DNA of 64,000 nucleotides from Microvirga sp. SRT01 (lineage in GTDB: Bacteria; Pseudomonadota; Alphaproteobacteria; Sphingomonadales; Sphingomonadaceae). The notes beneath the pieces are model-generated. The model was not told where the DNA came from. It did no database searches and worked only from the letters and a program-made list of their open reading frames with translations. Positions within the stretch are counted from its first letter, which is position 1. Each line of letters opens with the position of its first letter. Both the position numbers and the translations under genes were made by a program. Positions 27,838 through 35,928 of the stretch are shown here, one piece after another. The DNA lies in assembly GCA_018139225.1 (NCBI GenBank), contig JAGSNX010000001.1, positions 1,054,001 through 1,118,000 of the forward strand, given 5' to 3'.

Positions 27838-28677
27838 ATGCAGCCTTCCTTCGACCGCTACGGCACCTGGCCGCCCGCCTCGCCGGTGGTCGTGTCGGTG
27901 CCGCATGCCGGGCGCGAGTATCCAGCGGCGCTGATCGACGCGTTGCGCGTGCCGGTCGCTTCGCTGCGCAGCCTGGAAGATCGGCGGGTCGATGCCGTCG
28001 CGCTGGCGGCATGCGGCGTGGAGACGATGCTGATCCAGCGGCGCGCACGCGCGTGGATCGACCTGAACCGCAGCGAGGACGAGCGCGACCCCCGCGTGGA
28101 TGCCGGCGCGCCGCCGCTGCCGGCGGTGCCGTCAGCCAAGTTGCGCAGCGGACTGGGCCTCGTGCCGCGACGGGCGGGCGGCGTGGGCGACATCTGGCGC
28201 GGGCGGTTCTCCGGCGCGGCGATAACCCAGCGGCTGGTGGAGGATCACCGCCCCTATCATGCTGCGCTGGACAAGGCGCTGACGGCGGCGCAGGCGCGAT
28301 TTGGGGCGGCGGTGCTGCTCGACCTGCATTCGATGCCGTCGCTCGGCCGAATGCAGCCGCGGATCGTGATCGGCGACCGGTTCGGCAGCGCAGCGGGATC
28401 GCGCTTCACGGCACGTGTCGAATCCGCGGTGGCGGCGACGGGGTTGCCGCATGGGCTGAACACTCCCTACCCCGGCGGCTTCGTGACGCAGGCGCACGGT
28501 CGACCCGCGCTGGGCATCCACGCCGTCCAGCTCGAAATCGACCGCAGCCTGTACCTCGATGCTCGGCTGGACGATGTCGGTCCGGGCCTCTCTGTGGTCG
28601 TGGCGATGGTGCGTGCGGTGATCGACGCGCTGGCGGATGAAGCACTCGCGCAACCGCTGGCGCTGGCCGCCGAATAA
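27838..28677 (+). CDS. N-formylglutamate amidohydrolase family protein
   Basis: The 279-residue product carries the FGase-domain features VVVSVPHAGREYP near 17-29, RAWIDLNRSEDERDP, an AVLLDLHSMPSLG metal-site-like motif and the closing AVQLEIDRSLYLD. In histidine breakdown HutG hydrolyses N-formylglutamate. The same family also contains proteins of unknown substrate, and no hut gene is nearby, so HutG is not claimed. It diverges from cpdR, a pairing I believe recurs in alphaproteobacteria. Its stop runs into the A-run of a minus-strand terminator. Confidence 0.85.
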   Translation: MQPSFDRYGTWPPASPVVVSVPHAGREYPAALIDALRVPVASLRSLEDRRVDAVALAACGVETMLIQRRARAWIDLNRSEDERDPRVDAGAPPLPAVPSAKLRSGLGLVPRRAGGVGDIWRGRFSGAAITQRLVEDHRPYHAALDKALTAAQARFGAAVLLDLHSMPSLGRMQPRIVIGDRFGSAAGSRFTARVESAVAATGLPHGLNTPYPGGFVTQAHGRPALGIHAVQLEIDRSLYLDARLDDVGPGLSVVVAMVRAVIDALADEALAQPLALAAE

Positions 28678-28711
28678 AAAACCACCCCGCAGCGCGAAGC
28701 GTACGAGGTGG
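28676..28711 (-). terminator. Rho-independent terminator for the minus-strand SapC-family gene
   Basis: On the minus strand, CCACCTC (from 28711) pairs with GGGGTGG (to 28682), followed by a T-run opposite the A-run at 28676-28681. It would stop transcripts coming from the SapC-family gene or from the noncoding gap. Confidence 0.65.
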
Positions 28712-28728
28712 CCAAGGTTCAGGGAGGA

Positions 28729-28850
28729 GACACGCTAAAAGCGTGTCGTACGGCCTCGCGAAAGGGGGGACACGAAACCGTACATGGCATAAATGGGTAA
28801 GTGGCCGATTGGTTCAAGCCCGACCCGGAAAAAATGCATTTTTACAGGTC
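28729..28850. other. Noncoding gap with three clean inverted repeats
   Basis: The gap of about 240 bp between the amidohydrolase and the SapC-family gene has no convincing gene. It holds GACACGCT/AGCGTGTC (28729-28736 and 28740-28747), GTACGG/CCGTAC (28748-28753 and 28778-28783) and an AT-rich palindrome, GACC...AAAAAATGCATTTTT...GGTC (28822-28850). Two purine-rich stretches, AGGGAGGAGA and AAAGGGGGGA, lie in or near the hairpins. It could be a long structured leader on the minus strand or a small RNA. Confidence 0.55.
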
Positions 28851-28914
28851 GCGCGCGTAACGATCTGCCGGGCGGGGCGACGACAGCCCGAGAACCGCCG
28901 CCGCCCCTTGGTGT

Positions 28915-29685
28915 TTACACGCCCTGCGGCAACGACGGCGGCGTCTTGCCCTGCTGGACCTGACGGCCGAAGACCTCCCGCATCAGCGCCAGCGAGAAGA
29001 GGTGTGCATAAAGGAGCGGCAGCATGCCGGACTGCTGCATCTTGCGAAGCTGGTCGCCGCGCAGGCCGTTGAGCTTCTCCTCGTTCACCATCTGGAAGCC
29101 GCGATAGATGAACGGCTGGCCGCCGGCGTCGGGCTGGATGCTGACTTCGCCTTCCATCAACAGGCCCAGCTCGCGCAATTCGCGCATGAAGTTCTGGGTC
29201 CGCTGGCCGGCCTGTTCGAACTGCTCGTTGAACGCCAGGATCTGCTTGGTGACCTCGGTCGGCTGGCCGTTCTCGAACAGCTTGTCGCCCTCGTCATACG
29301 CGCCGAGCACCGGGCTGCTCGGATCGAAGCAGAGCGACAGCTCCTCCGACTCCGGGCGCAGCCGCGCGAGCATGTACGGGTAGCGACGGACATAGGCCGG
29401 CACGTAGAAATTGTCGTCGACCAGCTTGCCGTCGTCACCGATGAAGACGTTCACTCCCTCGTTCAGGCCCATCAGGCCGAGCGGGATCGCGTCGTCGCCG
29501 ACCGAAAACACGATCGGCATGAAACGCTGCACCAGCGCGAACTCGTCCGTAGTGATCGGGATCGCATGCTGGCCGATCAGGTGCGGTGCGCTGTCCTGCG
29601 GCTGGATGCGGTAGTCGGCGTGAGTCTCGCTCGAAAGCGGCTCCAGGCCATTGTAGAAAAGCGGCAGTTGCGGCGCGCTGGCCAT
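28915..29685 (-). CDS. SapC-family protein
   Basis: A 256-residue protein matching the SapC family, named after a Campylobacter S-layer-associated locus: YNGLEPLSSETHADYRI, FPIVFS-like FMPIVFSVGD, PLGLMGLNEGVNVFI, FYVPAYVRRYPYML and LCFDPSS. The fold carries no visible catalytic motif, signal peptide or membrane span. Start uncertain: ATG at 29685 has GGAGAG 4 bases upstream; ATG at 29703 would add six residues. Transcription should end at the hairpin at 28676-28711 after a 3' gap with strong secondary structure. In other sphingomonads such genes often neighbour tryptophan-halogenase-like genes and TonB receptors; none is here. Role unknown. Confidence 0.85.
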   Translation of the reverse strand: MASAPQLPLFYNGLEPLSSETHADYRIQPQDSAPHLIGQHAIPITTDEFALVQRFMPIVFSVGDDAIPLGLMGLNEGVNVFIGDDGKLVDDNFYVPAYVRRYPYMLARLRPESEELSLCFDPSSPVLGAYDEGDKLFENGQPTEVTKQILAFNEQFEQAGQRTQNFMRELRELGLLMEGEVSIQPDAGGQPFIYRGFQMVNEEKLNGLRGDQLRKMQQSGMLPLLYAHLFSLALMREVFGRQVQQGKTPPSLPQGV

Positions 29686-29750
29686 AATTCTCTCCGTCGT
29701 CATGTCGCAGGCCCGCCCCCCGATGGGCCGCCCGCCGATCGGCAGAGGCT

Positions 29751-31217
29751 CTATTGGCCGCGCGCTGGCGGCGCAAGCAGCTTGCCGGGGTTGAGAATGC
29801 CCAGCGGGTCCATCGCCTGCTTGATCGCCATCAGCGCCATCATCCGCGCGGGCGATGCGATCCGCGCCAGTTCGTCGCGCTTCATCTGGCCAATGCCATG
29901 TTCGGCGGAGATGGTGCCGCCCGCCGCGTCGACGAGGTCGTGGACGAAGCGGGTGATGACGGGTGCATCCTCCGCGTACCAGCGGTCGCGGTCGACGCCT
30001 TCGGGCGCGCGGACGTGGAAATGGATGTTGCCATCGCCCAGGTGACCGAAGCCCGAAGCATCCGTGCCGGGGAAGCGATGCTCGGCCGCGCTTGCTGCCT
30101 GCTGCATGAAGGCGGGCATCGTCGCGACCGGCACGGCGATGTCGAACTGGACGGCAGGGCCCCTCGCCCGCTCCGCATCGGACAGCGAATCACGCAGGCG
30201 CCAGAACGCCTCGGCCTGCGCTTCGCTGACCGCGATCGTCGCATCCTCCACCAGCCCGCCCGCGAGCGCTGCGCCAAGCAGACGTTCCAGCATCGCAGCC
30301 GGCGCCTCCGCGTCGTCAGTCGCTGCCGTGGCCTCGATCAGCAGATGCCAGCGGTGTCGCCCCTGCAAGGGCGCGCGGGAGCCGGAGACATGCGCGAGCG
30401 CGGCGTCGAGCGTGGCCGCCGGCATGATCTCAAAACTTTCGATCGTGTCAGTGTCGCGCTGGAAGCTGCGCAATAGGGCCAACGCCGTTTGGGGATCGCT
30501 CACGCCCGCCCAGGCGACGCCCCGCGCCGCCACGGCAGGGGCCAGCCGTAATGTCGCGGCGGTGACGATCCCGAGCGTCCCCTCCGCTCCCACGAGCAGA
30601 TGATCGAGGTCGTAGCCGCGATTGTCCTTCTTCAGGGCCGCGAGTCCGTCATAGATGGAGCCATCCGCCAGCACCGCCTCCACGCCCGCGACCAGCCCGC
30701 GCATCGTGCCGAACCGCAGCACCTGCGTGCCGCCGGCGTTGGTCGATACCAAGCCGCCGATCGTCGCGCTGCCCCGTGCGCCGAGGGTCAGGGGAAAACG
30801 TCGGCCGACCGTCAGCGCAGCATCGTTGAAGGTCTGGAGAACGACACCCGCCTCGACCACCGACAACCCCGCCTCGGCGTCGATCGAGCGGATGCGGTCG
30901 AGCCGGCGCAGCGACAGGATCAGCGCGCTGCCGTCCGCGGGAGGAGTCGCTCCGCCGACCATCGAACTATTGCCGCCCTGCGCCACCAGCGGCACGCGGT
31001 GTCGCGCCGCCGCTGCCACGATCGCGGCGACTTCGGCAGTGTTCGCGGGAGTCAGGATCGCAGGCGACGCGCCCTGCCACCGCTTGCGCCAATCCTGCAG
31101 CCACGGGGCGATCGTCGCGGCGTCGGTGACGATGCCCTTAGGCCCGAGCACCGGGGCAAGCTCCGCCAGCATCGCGGCCTGAGCGGAGGTCAGTTGGGGA
31201 GTGGTGGCACCAATCAT
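29751..31217 (-). CDS. FAD-linked oxidase (GlcD/D-2-hydroxyacid dehydrogenase family)
   Basis: A 488-residue flavoprotein oxidising a 2-hydroxy acid. The PP-loop FAD domain shows VPLVAQGGNSSMVGGATP near 75-92, TLGARGSATIGGLVSTNAGG and HLLVGAEGTLGIVTAATLRL. The C-terminal cap domain has GHLGDGNIHFHVRAPEG (metal/substrate His) and SAEHGIGQMKRDEL. This architecture fits D-lactate, glycolate or D-2-hydroxyglutarate dehydrogenases; the substrate is not decidable here. No GlcE or GlcF partner is present, which favours a single-subunit enzyme. It is 65 bp upstream of the SapC-family gene on the same strand. Confidence 0.92.
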   Translation of the reverse strand: MIGATTPQLTSAQAAMLAELAPVLGPKGIVTDAATIAPWLQDWRKRWQGASPAILTPANTAEVAAIVAAAARHRVPLVAQGGNSSMVGGATPPADGSALILSLRRLDRIRSIDAEAGLSVVEAGVVLQTFNDAALTVGRRFPLTLGARGSATIGGLVSTNAGGTQVLRFGTMRGLVAGVEAVLADGSIYDGLAALKKDNRGYDLDHLLVGAEGTLGIVTAATLRLAPAVAARGVAWAGVSDPQTALALLRSFQRDTDTIESFEIMPAATLDAALAHVSGSRAPLQGRHRWHLLIEATAATDDAEAPAAMLERLLGAALAGGLVEDATIAVSEAQAEAFWRLRDSLSDAERARGPAVQFDIAVPVATMPAFMQQAASAAEHRFPGTDASGFGHLGDGNIHFHVRAPEGVDRDRWYAEDAPVITRFVHDLVDAAGGTISAEHGIGQMKRDELARIASPARMMALMAIKQAMDPLGILNPGKLLAPPARGQ

Positions 31218-31286
31218 CTTGCCTGATCGGCTAGGCGCAATTCATGAGGCGTTCAACGATCCCCGCTACCACCCTGCCCCGGAACG

Positions 31287-31742
31287 ATGATCGCCAAAGC
31301 CTTGCCCCTTCTCGTCGCGCTGGCGGCGCCACTCGCCCTCGCGGCGGAAGCGCCCGCGCAACGGCCTTCGCGTGTCGTGGTGACGCAGTTGACGATCCAC
31401 GAGCGGATCACGATCCGCGTGCCGAGGATGAACGTACCGGGCCGCGTCGCGCTGACCGCGCCGACCATATGGAAGGAGAGCAAGGGGCCGAAATGCATCG
31501 CCGCCGCCAGTCTGGCAGGCGCGATGGTATCGGCTCCCGCGACGATCGATCTTGTCGTGCAGGGCGGGCAGCGCGTTCGCGCCAAGCTGGGTCGGCAATG
31601 CCGATCGGTCGACTTCTATTCGAACTTCTATATCCGGCCGGGTAGCGACGGTCAGGTCTGCGCCGACCGCGACACGATCCGCGTGCGATCGGGCGCATCA
31701 TGCGAGATCGACTCGTTCAAATTATTGAAACCGGTGCGATAA
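31287..31742 (+). CDS. Small exported protein of unknown function
   Basis: A 151-residue product with a clean signal peptide, MIAKALPLLVALAAPLALAA followed by EAPAQ, so it is probably periplasmic. The mature part has the repeated basic/hydrophobic strand VTQLTIHERITIRVPR and three or four Cys (KCIAAA, RQCRSVDF, QVCADRD, ASCEID) that could form two disulfides. I do not recognise the family. GGAACG just before the ATG may serve as ribosome site. It is divergent from the FAD oxidase and 120 bp before the RNA helicase. Confidence 0.72.
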   Translation: MIAKALPLLVALAAPLALAAEAPAQRPSRVVVTQLTIHERITIRVPRMNVPGRVALTAPTIWKESKGPKCIAAASLAGAMVSAPATIDLVVQGGQRVRAKLGRQCRSVDFYSNFYIRPGSDGQVCADRDTIRVRSGASCEIDSFKLLKPVR

Positions 31743-31863
31743 GGCCACGCAGCCACCCCAAAGCGGCACAACTTCGCCGGTTTTCTTGACTTTGCCGGTC
31801 GAATACGCGAGCGCAACGGAGCTAGCGCGCGGGGGATCGCGCGCCCATTTTCCGGACCGCTAC

Positions 31864-33345
31864 ATGAGCTTTGCCGATCTCGGCCTGTCCCCCGAACTTC
31901 TCAAGGCCGTCAACGACGCCGGCTATGACACGCCCACGCCGATCCAGGCGCAGGCGATCCCGCCTGTGTTGATGATGCGCGATATCATCGGCATCGCCCA
32001 GACCGGCACCGGCAAGACCGCGTCGTTCGTGCTGCCGATGATCGACATCCTGGCCCAGGGCCGCAGCCGCGCGCGCATGCCGCGCAGCCTGATCCTGGAG
32101 CCGACGCGCGAACTTGCCGCGCAGGTCGCCGAGAACTTCGAGAAATACGGGGCCAACCACAAGCTGTCGATGGCGCTGCTGATCGGCGGCGTATCGATGG
32201 GCGACCAGATCAAGGCACTGGAAAAGGGCGTCGACGTCCTGATCGCGACGCCGGGCCGCCTGATGGACCTGTTCGGCCGCGGCAACATCCTGCTGACCGG
32301 CTGCTCGCTGCTCGTGATCGACGAGGCGGACCGGATGCTCGACATGGGCTTCATCCCGGACATCGAGGAAATCTGCACGAAGCTGCCCAAGCAGCGGCAG
32401 ACGTTGCTGTTCTCTGCCACGATGCCCGCGCCGATCAAGAAGCTGGCGGACAGGTTCCTCGACAATCCCAAGCGGATCGAGGTCGCGCGCCCGGCATCGA
32501 CCAACATCAACATCACCCAGTGGCTGGTATCGGTGAAAGCGGCGGACAAGCGCGAGCGTCTGCGACGCCTGCTCGCCCAGCCGGAAGTGACCAACGCGAT
32601 CGTCTTCTGCAACCGCAAGACGACTGTCCGCGAACTGAACAAGGTGCTGAAGCAGGCCGGCTTCAAGTCGGGCGAGATCCACGGCGACATGGAACAGCCG
32701 CAGCGGCTGGCCGAGCTGGAGTTGTTCAAGCGCGGTGACGTCACGATCCTCGTCGCGTCCGACGTTGCGGCGCGCGGCCTCGACATCAAGGGCGTCAGCA
32801 CCGTCTTCAACTATGACGCACCCTGGCACCCCGACGATTACGTCCATCGGATCGGCCGCACCGGTCGCGCGGGGGCGACGGGTACCGCCTACACGTTCGC
32901 CGCGCCGGACGATGCCGAGAATATCGAGAATATCGAGAAGCTGACCGGCCAGAAGATCCCCCGCCTCGAAGCGGAGTCGACGCGCGTGGCCGAGCCTGAC
33001 GCAGAAGCACCGGCGGAGCGCCCGCGTCGCGGACGGCGGCCGGAGCGTGCCGAGAGTGCGGTCCCGGCCGCGCCGGTGCATGACGTCGCTCCGATGCGGG
33101 AGCCGGTGCCGGAGCGTTCTCCCCCGTCGCAGCCTCAGCAGCAACGCGATACGCGGCAGGAGCAATTTCGTCAGCAGCAGCAGGATCGTGCACCTCGACG
33201 CGAGCGGCAGGACGACCGCTACGGCGACCGCAGCGACCAGCGCCGCGATCGTTATCGCCGCGACGAGCGCGACGATGGTCCCGACGAGGGCTGGAACGGA
33301 CCGATCCCGGAGTTTCTGAAGGTCGCACTCGTCATCCAACCGTGA
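31864..33345 (+). CDS. DEAD-box ATP-dependent RNA helicase (RhlE-like)
   Basis: Unwinds RNA duplexes in ribosome assembly, mRNA decay or cold adaptation. The 493-residue product has the full motif set: Q motif (TPTPIQAQAIP), Walker A AQTGTGKT, PTRELAAQV, TPGRLMD, VIDEADRMLDMGF, SAT, IVFCNRKTT, ASDVAARGLDI and HRIGRTGRAG. A C-terminal tail of about 120 residues is rich in Arg, Gln, Pro and Asp and is probably disordered and RNA-binding. I start at ATG 31864 (MSFADLGLSPELL), where the Q-motif region of the family begins; an upstream in-frame ATG at 31786 adds unrelated residues. Its end overlaps the DUF1289 gene. Confidence 0.94.
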   Translation: MSFADLGLSPELLKAVNDAGYDTPTPIQAQAIPPVLMMRDIIGIAQTGTGKTASFVLPMIDILAQGRSRARMPRSLILEPTRELAAQVAENFEKYGANHKLSMALLIGGVSMGDQIKALEKGVDVLIATPGRLMDLFGRGNILLTGCSLLVIDEADRMLDMGFIPDIEEICTKLPKQRQTLLFSATMPAPIKKLADRFLDNPKRIEVARPASTNINITQWLVSVKAADKRERLRRLLAQPEVTNAIVFCNRKTTVRELNKVLKQAGFKSGEIHGDMEQPQRLAELELFKRGDVTILVASDVAARGLDIKGVSTVFNYDAPWHPDDYVHRIGRTGRAGATGTAYTFAAPDDAENIENIEKLTGQKIPRLEAESTRVAEPDAEAPAERPRRGRRPERAESAVPAAPVHDVAPMREPVPERSPPSQPQQQRDTRQEQFRQQQQDRAPRRERQDDRYGDRSDQRRDRYRRDERDDGPDEGWNGPIPEFLKVALVIQP

Positions 33346-33578
33346 TGGTCGCGCGTACCTCCATCATGGTCGGGTTAAAGCAGCCGGAGTCGGAAGAGGT
33401 CGCGTCGCCGTGCGTCAATACCTGCACGCTCGATCCGGTGACGGGCTGGTGCGTCGGATGCGGCCGGTCGATCAGCGAGATCACCGGATGGGGCACCCGC
33501 CCCGCCTCGGAACGGCGCGCCATCCGGGCGGAGTTGCCCGCGCGGATGGCGGCCTTGGCGCGCGTTGGACGTCACTGA
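33342..33578 (+). CDS. Small DUF1289 Cys-rich protein
   Basis: A 78-residue protein whose core CVNTCTLDPVTGWCVGCGRS has the C-x3-C-x8-C-x2-C pattern of DUF1289, probably binding zinc or an iron-sulfur cluster. Start choices are GTG 33342, ATG 33345 (both overlapping the helicase stop) or ATG 33366; the overlap suggests coupling to the helicase. The final codons and the stop lie in a perfect 10-bp inverted repeat (33565-33585), and the gene meets the GST gene tail to tail. Function unknown. Confidence 0.82.
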   Translation: MMVARTSIMVGLKQPESEEVASPCVNTCTLDPVTGWCVGCGRSISEITGWGTRPASERRAIRAELPARMAALARVGRH

Positions 33579-33585
33579 CGTCCAA
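33565..33585. terminator. Perfect inverted repeat between convergent DUF1289 and GST genes
   Basis: TTGGACGTCA and TGACGTCCAA are exact reverse complements around a single central C. The repeat covers the DUF1289 stop codon and lies 8 bp before the GST gene end. It has no T-run on either side, so it is a hairpin between convergent genes but only a tentative terminator. Confidence 0.5.
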
Positions 33586-33592
33586 ATAGGCC

Positions 33593-34204
33593 TCAGGCTG
33601 CGGCGGCCTGTTCGTCCAGCTGATGCGCGCGCTGGAACGCCGGGCGGGCGGTGAGGCCCGCCAGATAGCTTTCAAAAGCCTCGCGCTTTGGCAGCGTGCC
33701 GAACATCATGCCCCAGGCGATGTGGCTGCCGACATAGACATCCGCTGCCGAGAAACGATCACCGGCGATGAAGCTCCTGCCCTTCACCGCCGCCTCCAGC
33801 GCATCGACCGTAGTGTCGTAGCTGCCATAGCCGACCATGCGGCCTTGCTCTGGCGTGACCTCGATCTTGCGGGATCGGTCGATCACCGCCTGCTCGACCG
33901 GGCCTGCGGCAAAGAACAGCCAGCGATAATAATCGGCACGCCCCGTCGTTGGCGGTGCAAGACCGGCGTCGGGGAAGGCATCGGCGAGATAGGCACAGAT
34001 CGCGGCGCATTCGGTGACGACATGGCCGTCGTGGACGATCGCCGGCACCTTGCCCATCGGATTGATCGCCAGATACTCGGCGGCCTTCATGCTGTCGGCA
34101 TAGCCCAGAAGCACGGTGTCGTATGGCGCGCCGACTTCCTCCAGCATCCACCGGGCGATGCGGCCACGCGATTGCGGGTTTGTGTAGAAGACCAAGGTCA
34201 TCAT
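33593..34204 (-). CDS. Glutathione S-transferase family protein
   Basis: A 203-residue GST: an N-terminal thioredoxin-like domain with LVFYTNPQSRGRIARWMLEE (SRG at the active-site position) and INPMGKVPAIVHDG (cis-Pro), then VVTECAAICAYLAD, where E-C/S binds the glutathione gamma-glutamyl group. A helical C-terminal domain follows, with FSAADVYVGSHI (N-capping box). The reaction is conjugation or reduction with glutathione; the substrate is unknown. Two adjacent ATG codons (34204 and 34201) follow GAAGGGA. It is 8 bp downstream of the dienelactone-hydrolase gene, so the two are probably co-transcribed. Confidence 0.92.
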   Translation of the reverse strand: MMTLVFYTNPQSRGRIARWMLEEVGAPYDTVLLGYADSMKAAEYLAINPMGKVPAIVHDGHVVTECAAICAYLADAFPDAGLAPPTTGRADYYRWLFFAAGPVEQAVIDRSRKIEVTPEQGRMVGYGSYDTTVDALEAAVKGRSFIAGDRFSAADVYVGSHIAWGMMFGTLPKREAFESYLAGLTARPAFQRAHQLDEQAAAA

Positions 34205-34212
34205 GCTTCCCT

Positions 34213-35070
34213 TCAGAGCTGCTTCTTGAACAGCGCCAGCTGGCGTGCCCATGCGCGCTCCGCCTGCGGCTGGTTGTAGGCGCGGCTGTCGGGCGGGCAC
34301 CAGCCGTGGTTCGCGCCCTCGTACACCTCGATCTCGGCAGGAATTTTGGCGGCGGCGAAGGCGGCGCGCAATTTGGTCTTGTCGTCGGGTGAGCGGGCGT
34401 CGTCGTTGGCGGCGATTGCGATCAGGTAGCCGCCTTTGAGCCGGGACACGAGCTTGTCGGGACTGTCCGGCGCGTCGCCGACCAGCGCCGCACCGTGGAA
34501 CGACGCGCCGGCTTTCACCCGATCCGGGCGGGCGGCGGCGGTGCGCATCATCATCGGGCCGCCCATGCAATAGCCGGTGACCGCGATGCCGCGGCGGGTG
34601 TCGACCTGTTTCTGGGTGTCGAGCCATGCGACGAAGGTCTTGCCGTCGCTGGTCACTGCCTCGGCGGTCAGAGGCGTGCGCCACGGCATGATGCGGTCGC
34701 GGACGGCGGGTTGGTCGAAGCTTTCGCCGGGCTTCAGGAAGGGCGCCTTCACCGACCTGTAGAACTGGTTGACGACCAGCACCGCATAGCCGGACTCGGC
34801 CAGCCGCCGGGCCATCTGTTCGAACGCCGGACGCAGCCCCATAATGTCGGGCCAGATCAGCACCGCCGGATGGCGGCCCGTCGCAGGGGCGACGAAATAG
34901 GCGTCGCAGATGCCGTCCGGCGTCTTGATCGTCACCGCCTTGCCGGCGACCGTCACCGCGCCGGCGGGGCTGGGCAGCAGCGCGATCAGGCTCGCCGCGC
35001 CCATGCCGATGCCGAAATCGCGGCGGGTCGTACCGCGGTCGTTGTCGTCGGCGGTATGGTCGTCGCACAT
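34213..35070 (-). CDS. Exported dienelactone hydrolase-family protein (Tat signal)
   Basis: An alpha/beta-hydrolase of 285 residues. The N-terminus has the twin-arginine signal TTRRDFGIGMGAASLIALLP then PAGA, so it is probably folded in the cytoplasm and exported by Tat. The catalytic Cys is in GYCMGGPMM, with Asp/His candidates in AANDDARSPDD and EGANHGWCPP. Dienelactone hydrolases cleave cyclic enol-lactones in aromatic ring breakdown, but many family members act on other esters. GAGGGGA lies 9 bases before the ATG. It is followed by the GST gene. Confidence 0.9.
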   Translation of the reverse strand: MCDDHTADDNDRGTTRRDFGIGMGAASLIALLPSPAGAVTVAGKAVTIKTPDGICDAYFVAPATGRHPAVLIWPDIMGLRPAFEQMARRLAESGYAVLVVNQFYRSVKAPFLKPGESFDQPAVRDRIMPWRTPLTAEAVTSDGKTFVAWLDTQKQVDTRRGIAVTGYCMGGPMMMRTAAARPDRVKAGASFHGAALVGDAPDSPDKLVSRLKGGYLIAIAANDDARSPDDKTKLRAAFAAAKIPAEIEVYEGANHGWCPPDSRAYNQPQAERAWARQLALFKKQL

Positions 35071-35133
35071 GGTCAGCGTCCCCTCGTTTTGCCGCAGCTT
35101 AGGCGGAAAACGAAGGGACGCAACCGGTTGGGA

Positions 35134-35820
35134 TCAGCGGCGGAACGGGTCGTCGAACAGCGCGCGCGCCTGCGATGCGGGATCGTCGCCGTGCAGCACT
35201 GCGTCGGCATCGCGCGCCTGCTGCTCGCGCTCCGCGTGAAGCTGCGCGATCAGCGCCTCGCGATCGCCTTCGAGGCGGCTGTCGGTCGGCTGCGCATCCT
35301 CCGGGCTGCCCTTGGCGGCCTTCGCCACCGCGGCGTCGAGCTCGCGCTGCGTTGTCAGGCCGAGCGTCACCGGATCCTTCGGCGTGATGTTCGCGATGTT
35401 CCAGTGGCTGCGGTCGCGGATCGCGGCGATCGTGGTACGCGTCGTGCCGATCAGGTTGCCGATCGCGCCGTCGCTGATTTCCGGGTGATTGCGGATGATC
35501 CAGGCGATACCGTCCGGCTTGTCCTGACGCTTGGACACGGGCGTGTAGCGCGGGCCCTTGGTCCGGCGGACCTGCTCCGGCCCCTTCGTCATCTTCAGGC
35601 GATAGTCGGGATCGGCCTGACCCTTGTCGATCTCGTCCTGGCCGAGCTCGTGCGCGCGCACCGGATCGCGGCCGGTCAGCTTGGTCGCGGCGGTGTCGTC
35701 GGCGATCGCCTGCACCTCCAGGATGTGGAGACCGCAGAAATCCGCGATCTGCTCGAACGAGAGCGCGGTATTATCGACCAGCCAGGAAGCGGTCGCGTGG
35801 GGCATGAGCGGCTGGGCCAC
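35134..35820 (-). CDS. trcR: TrcR (DUF1013) cell-cycle transcriptional regulator
   Basis: A 228-residue protein conserved in alphaproteobacteria under DUF1013/TrcR. Characteristic text: MPHATASWLVDNTALSFEQI, FCGLHILEVQAIAD and ATKLTGRDPV. WIIRNHPEISDGAIGNLIGT then follows, resembling a helix-turn-helix, with a C-terminal Glu/Ala/Arg-rich helix. Members are described as cell-cycle transcription regulators. No membrane span or signal. About 60 bp follow before the dienelactone-hydrolase gene. The region upstream carries the terminator of the glycosyltransferase gene, so trcR likely has its own promoter between 35821 and 35841 or within the terminator region. Confidence 0.9.
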   Translation of the reverse strand: MAQPLMPHATASWLVDNTALSFEQIADFCGLHILEVQAIADDTAATKLTGRDPVRAHELGQDEIDKGQADPDYRLKMTKGPEQVRRTKGPRYTPVSKRQDKPDGIAWIIRNHPEISDGAIGNLIGTTRTTIAAIRDRSHWNIANITPKDPVTLGLTTQRELDAAVAKAAKGSPEDAQPTDSRLEGDREALIAQLHAEREQQARDADAVLHGDDPASQARALFDDPFRR

Positions 35821-35840
35821 GGGCGGAAACTCCGTCTAAA

Positions 35841-35871
35841 ACAGAAAGGGCCGCCCCTTCCCGGAGCGGCC
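35841..35871 (-). terminator. Rho-independent terminator after the glycosyltransferase gene
   Basis: On the minus strand GGCCGCTCC (35871-35863) pairs with GGGGCGGCC (35857-35849) with one imperfect pair, followed by CTTTCTGTTTT. It ends the PlcP-Agt-like transcript 60 bp after the glycosyltransferase stop and before trcR. Confidence 0.75.
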
Positions 35872-35928
35872 GCACATTGCCTGCGATGTAGAACGCCCGC
35901 GCCCCGAGGGCAACCCGGTGCGGGGATT

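Noticed and set aside
28743..29072. Possible small plus-strand gene in the noncoding gap
   Set aside because: It runs through hairpins and into the antisense of the SapC-family gene, with Arg/Pro-rich text and no ribosome site.
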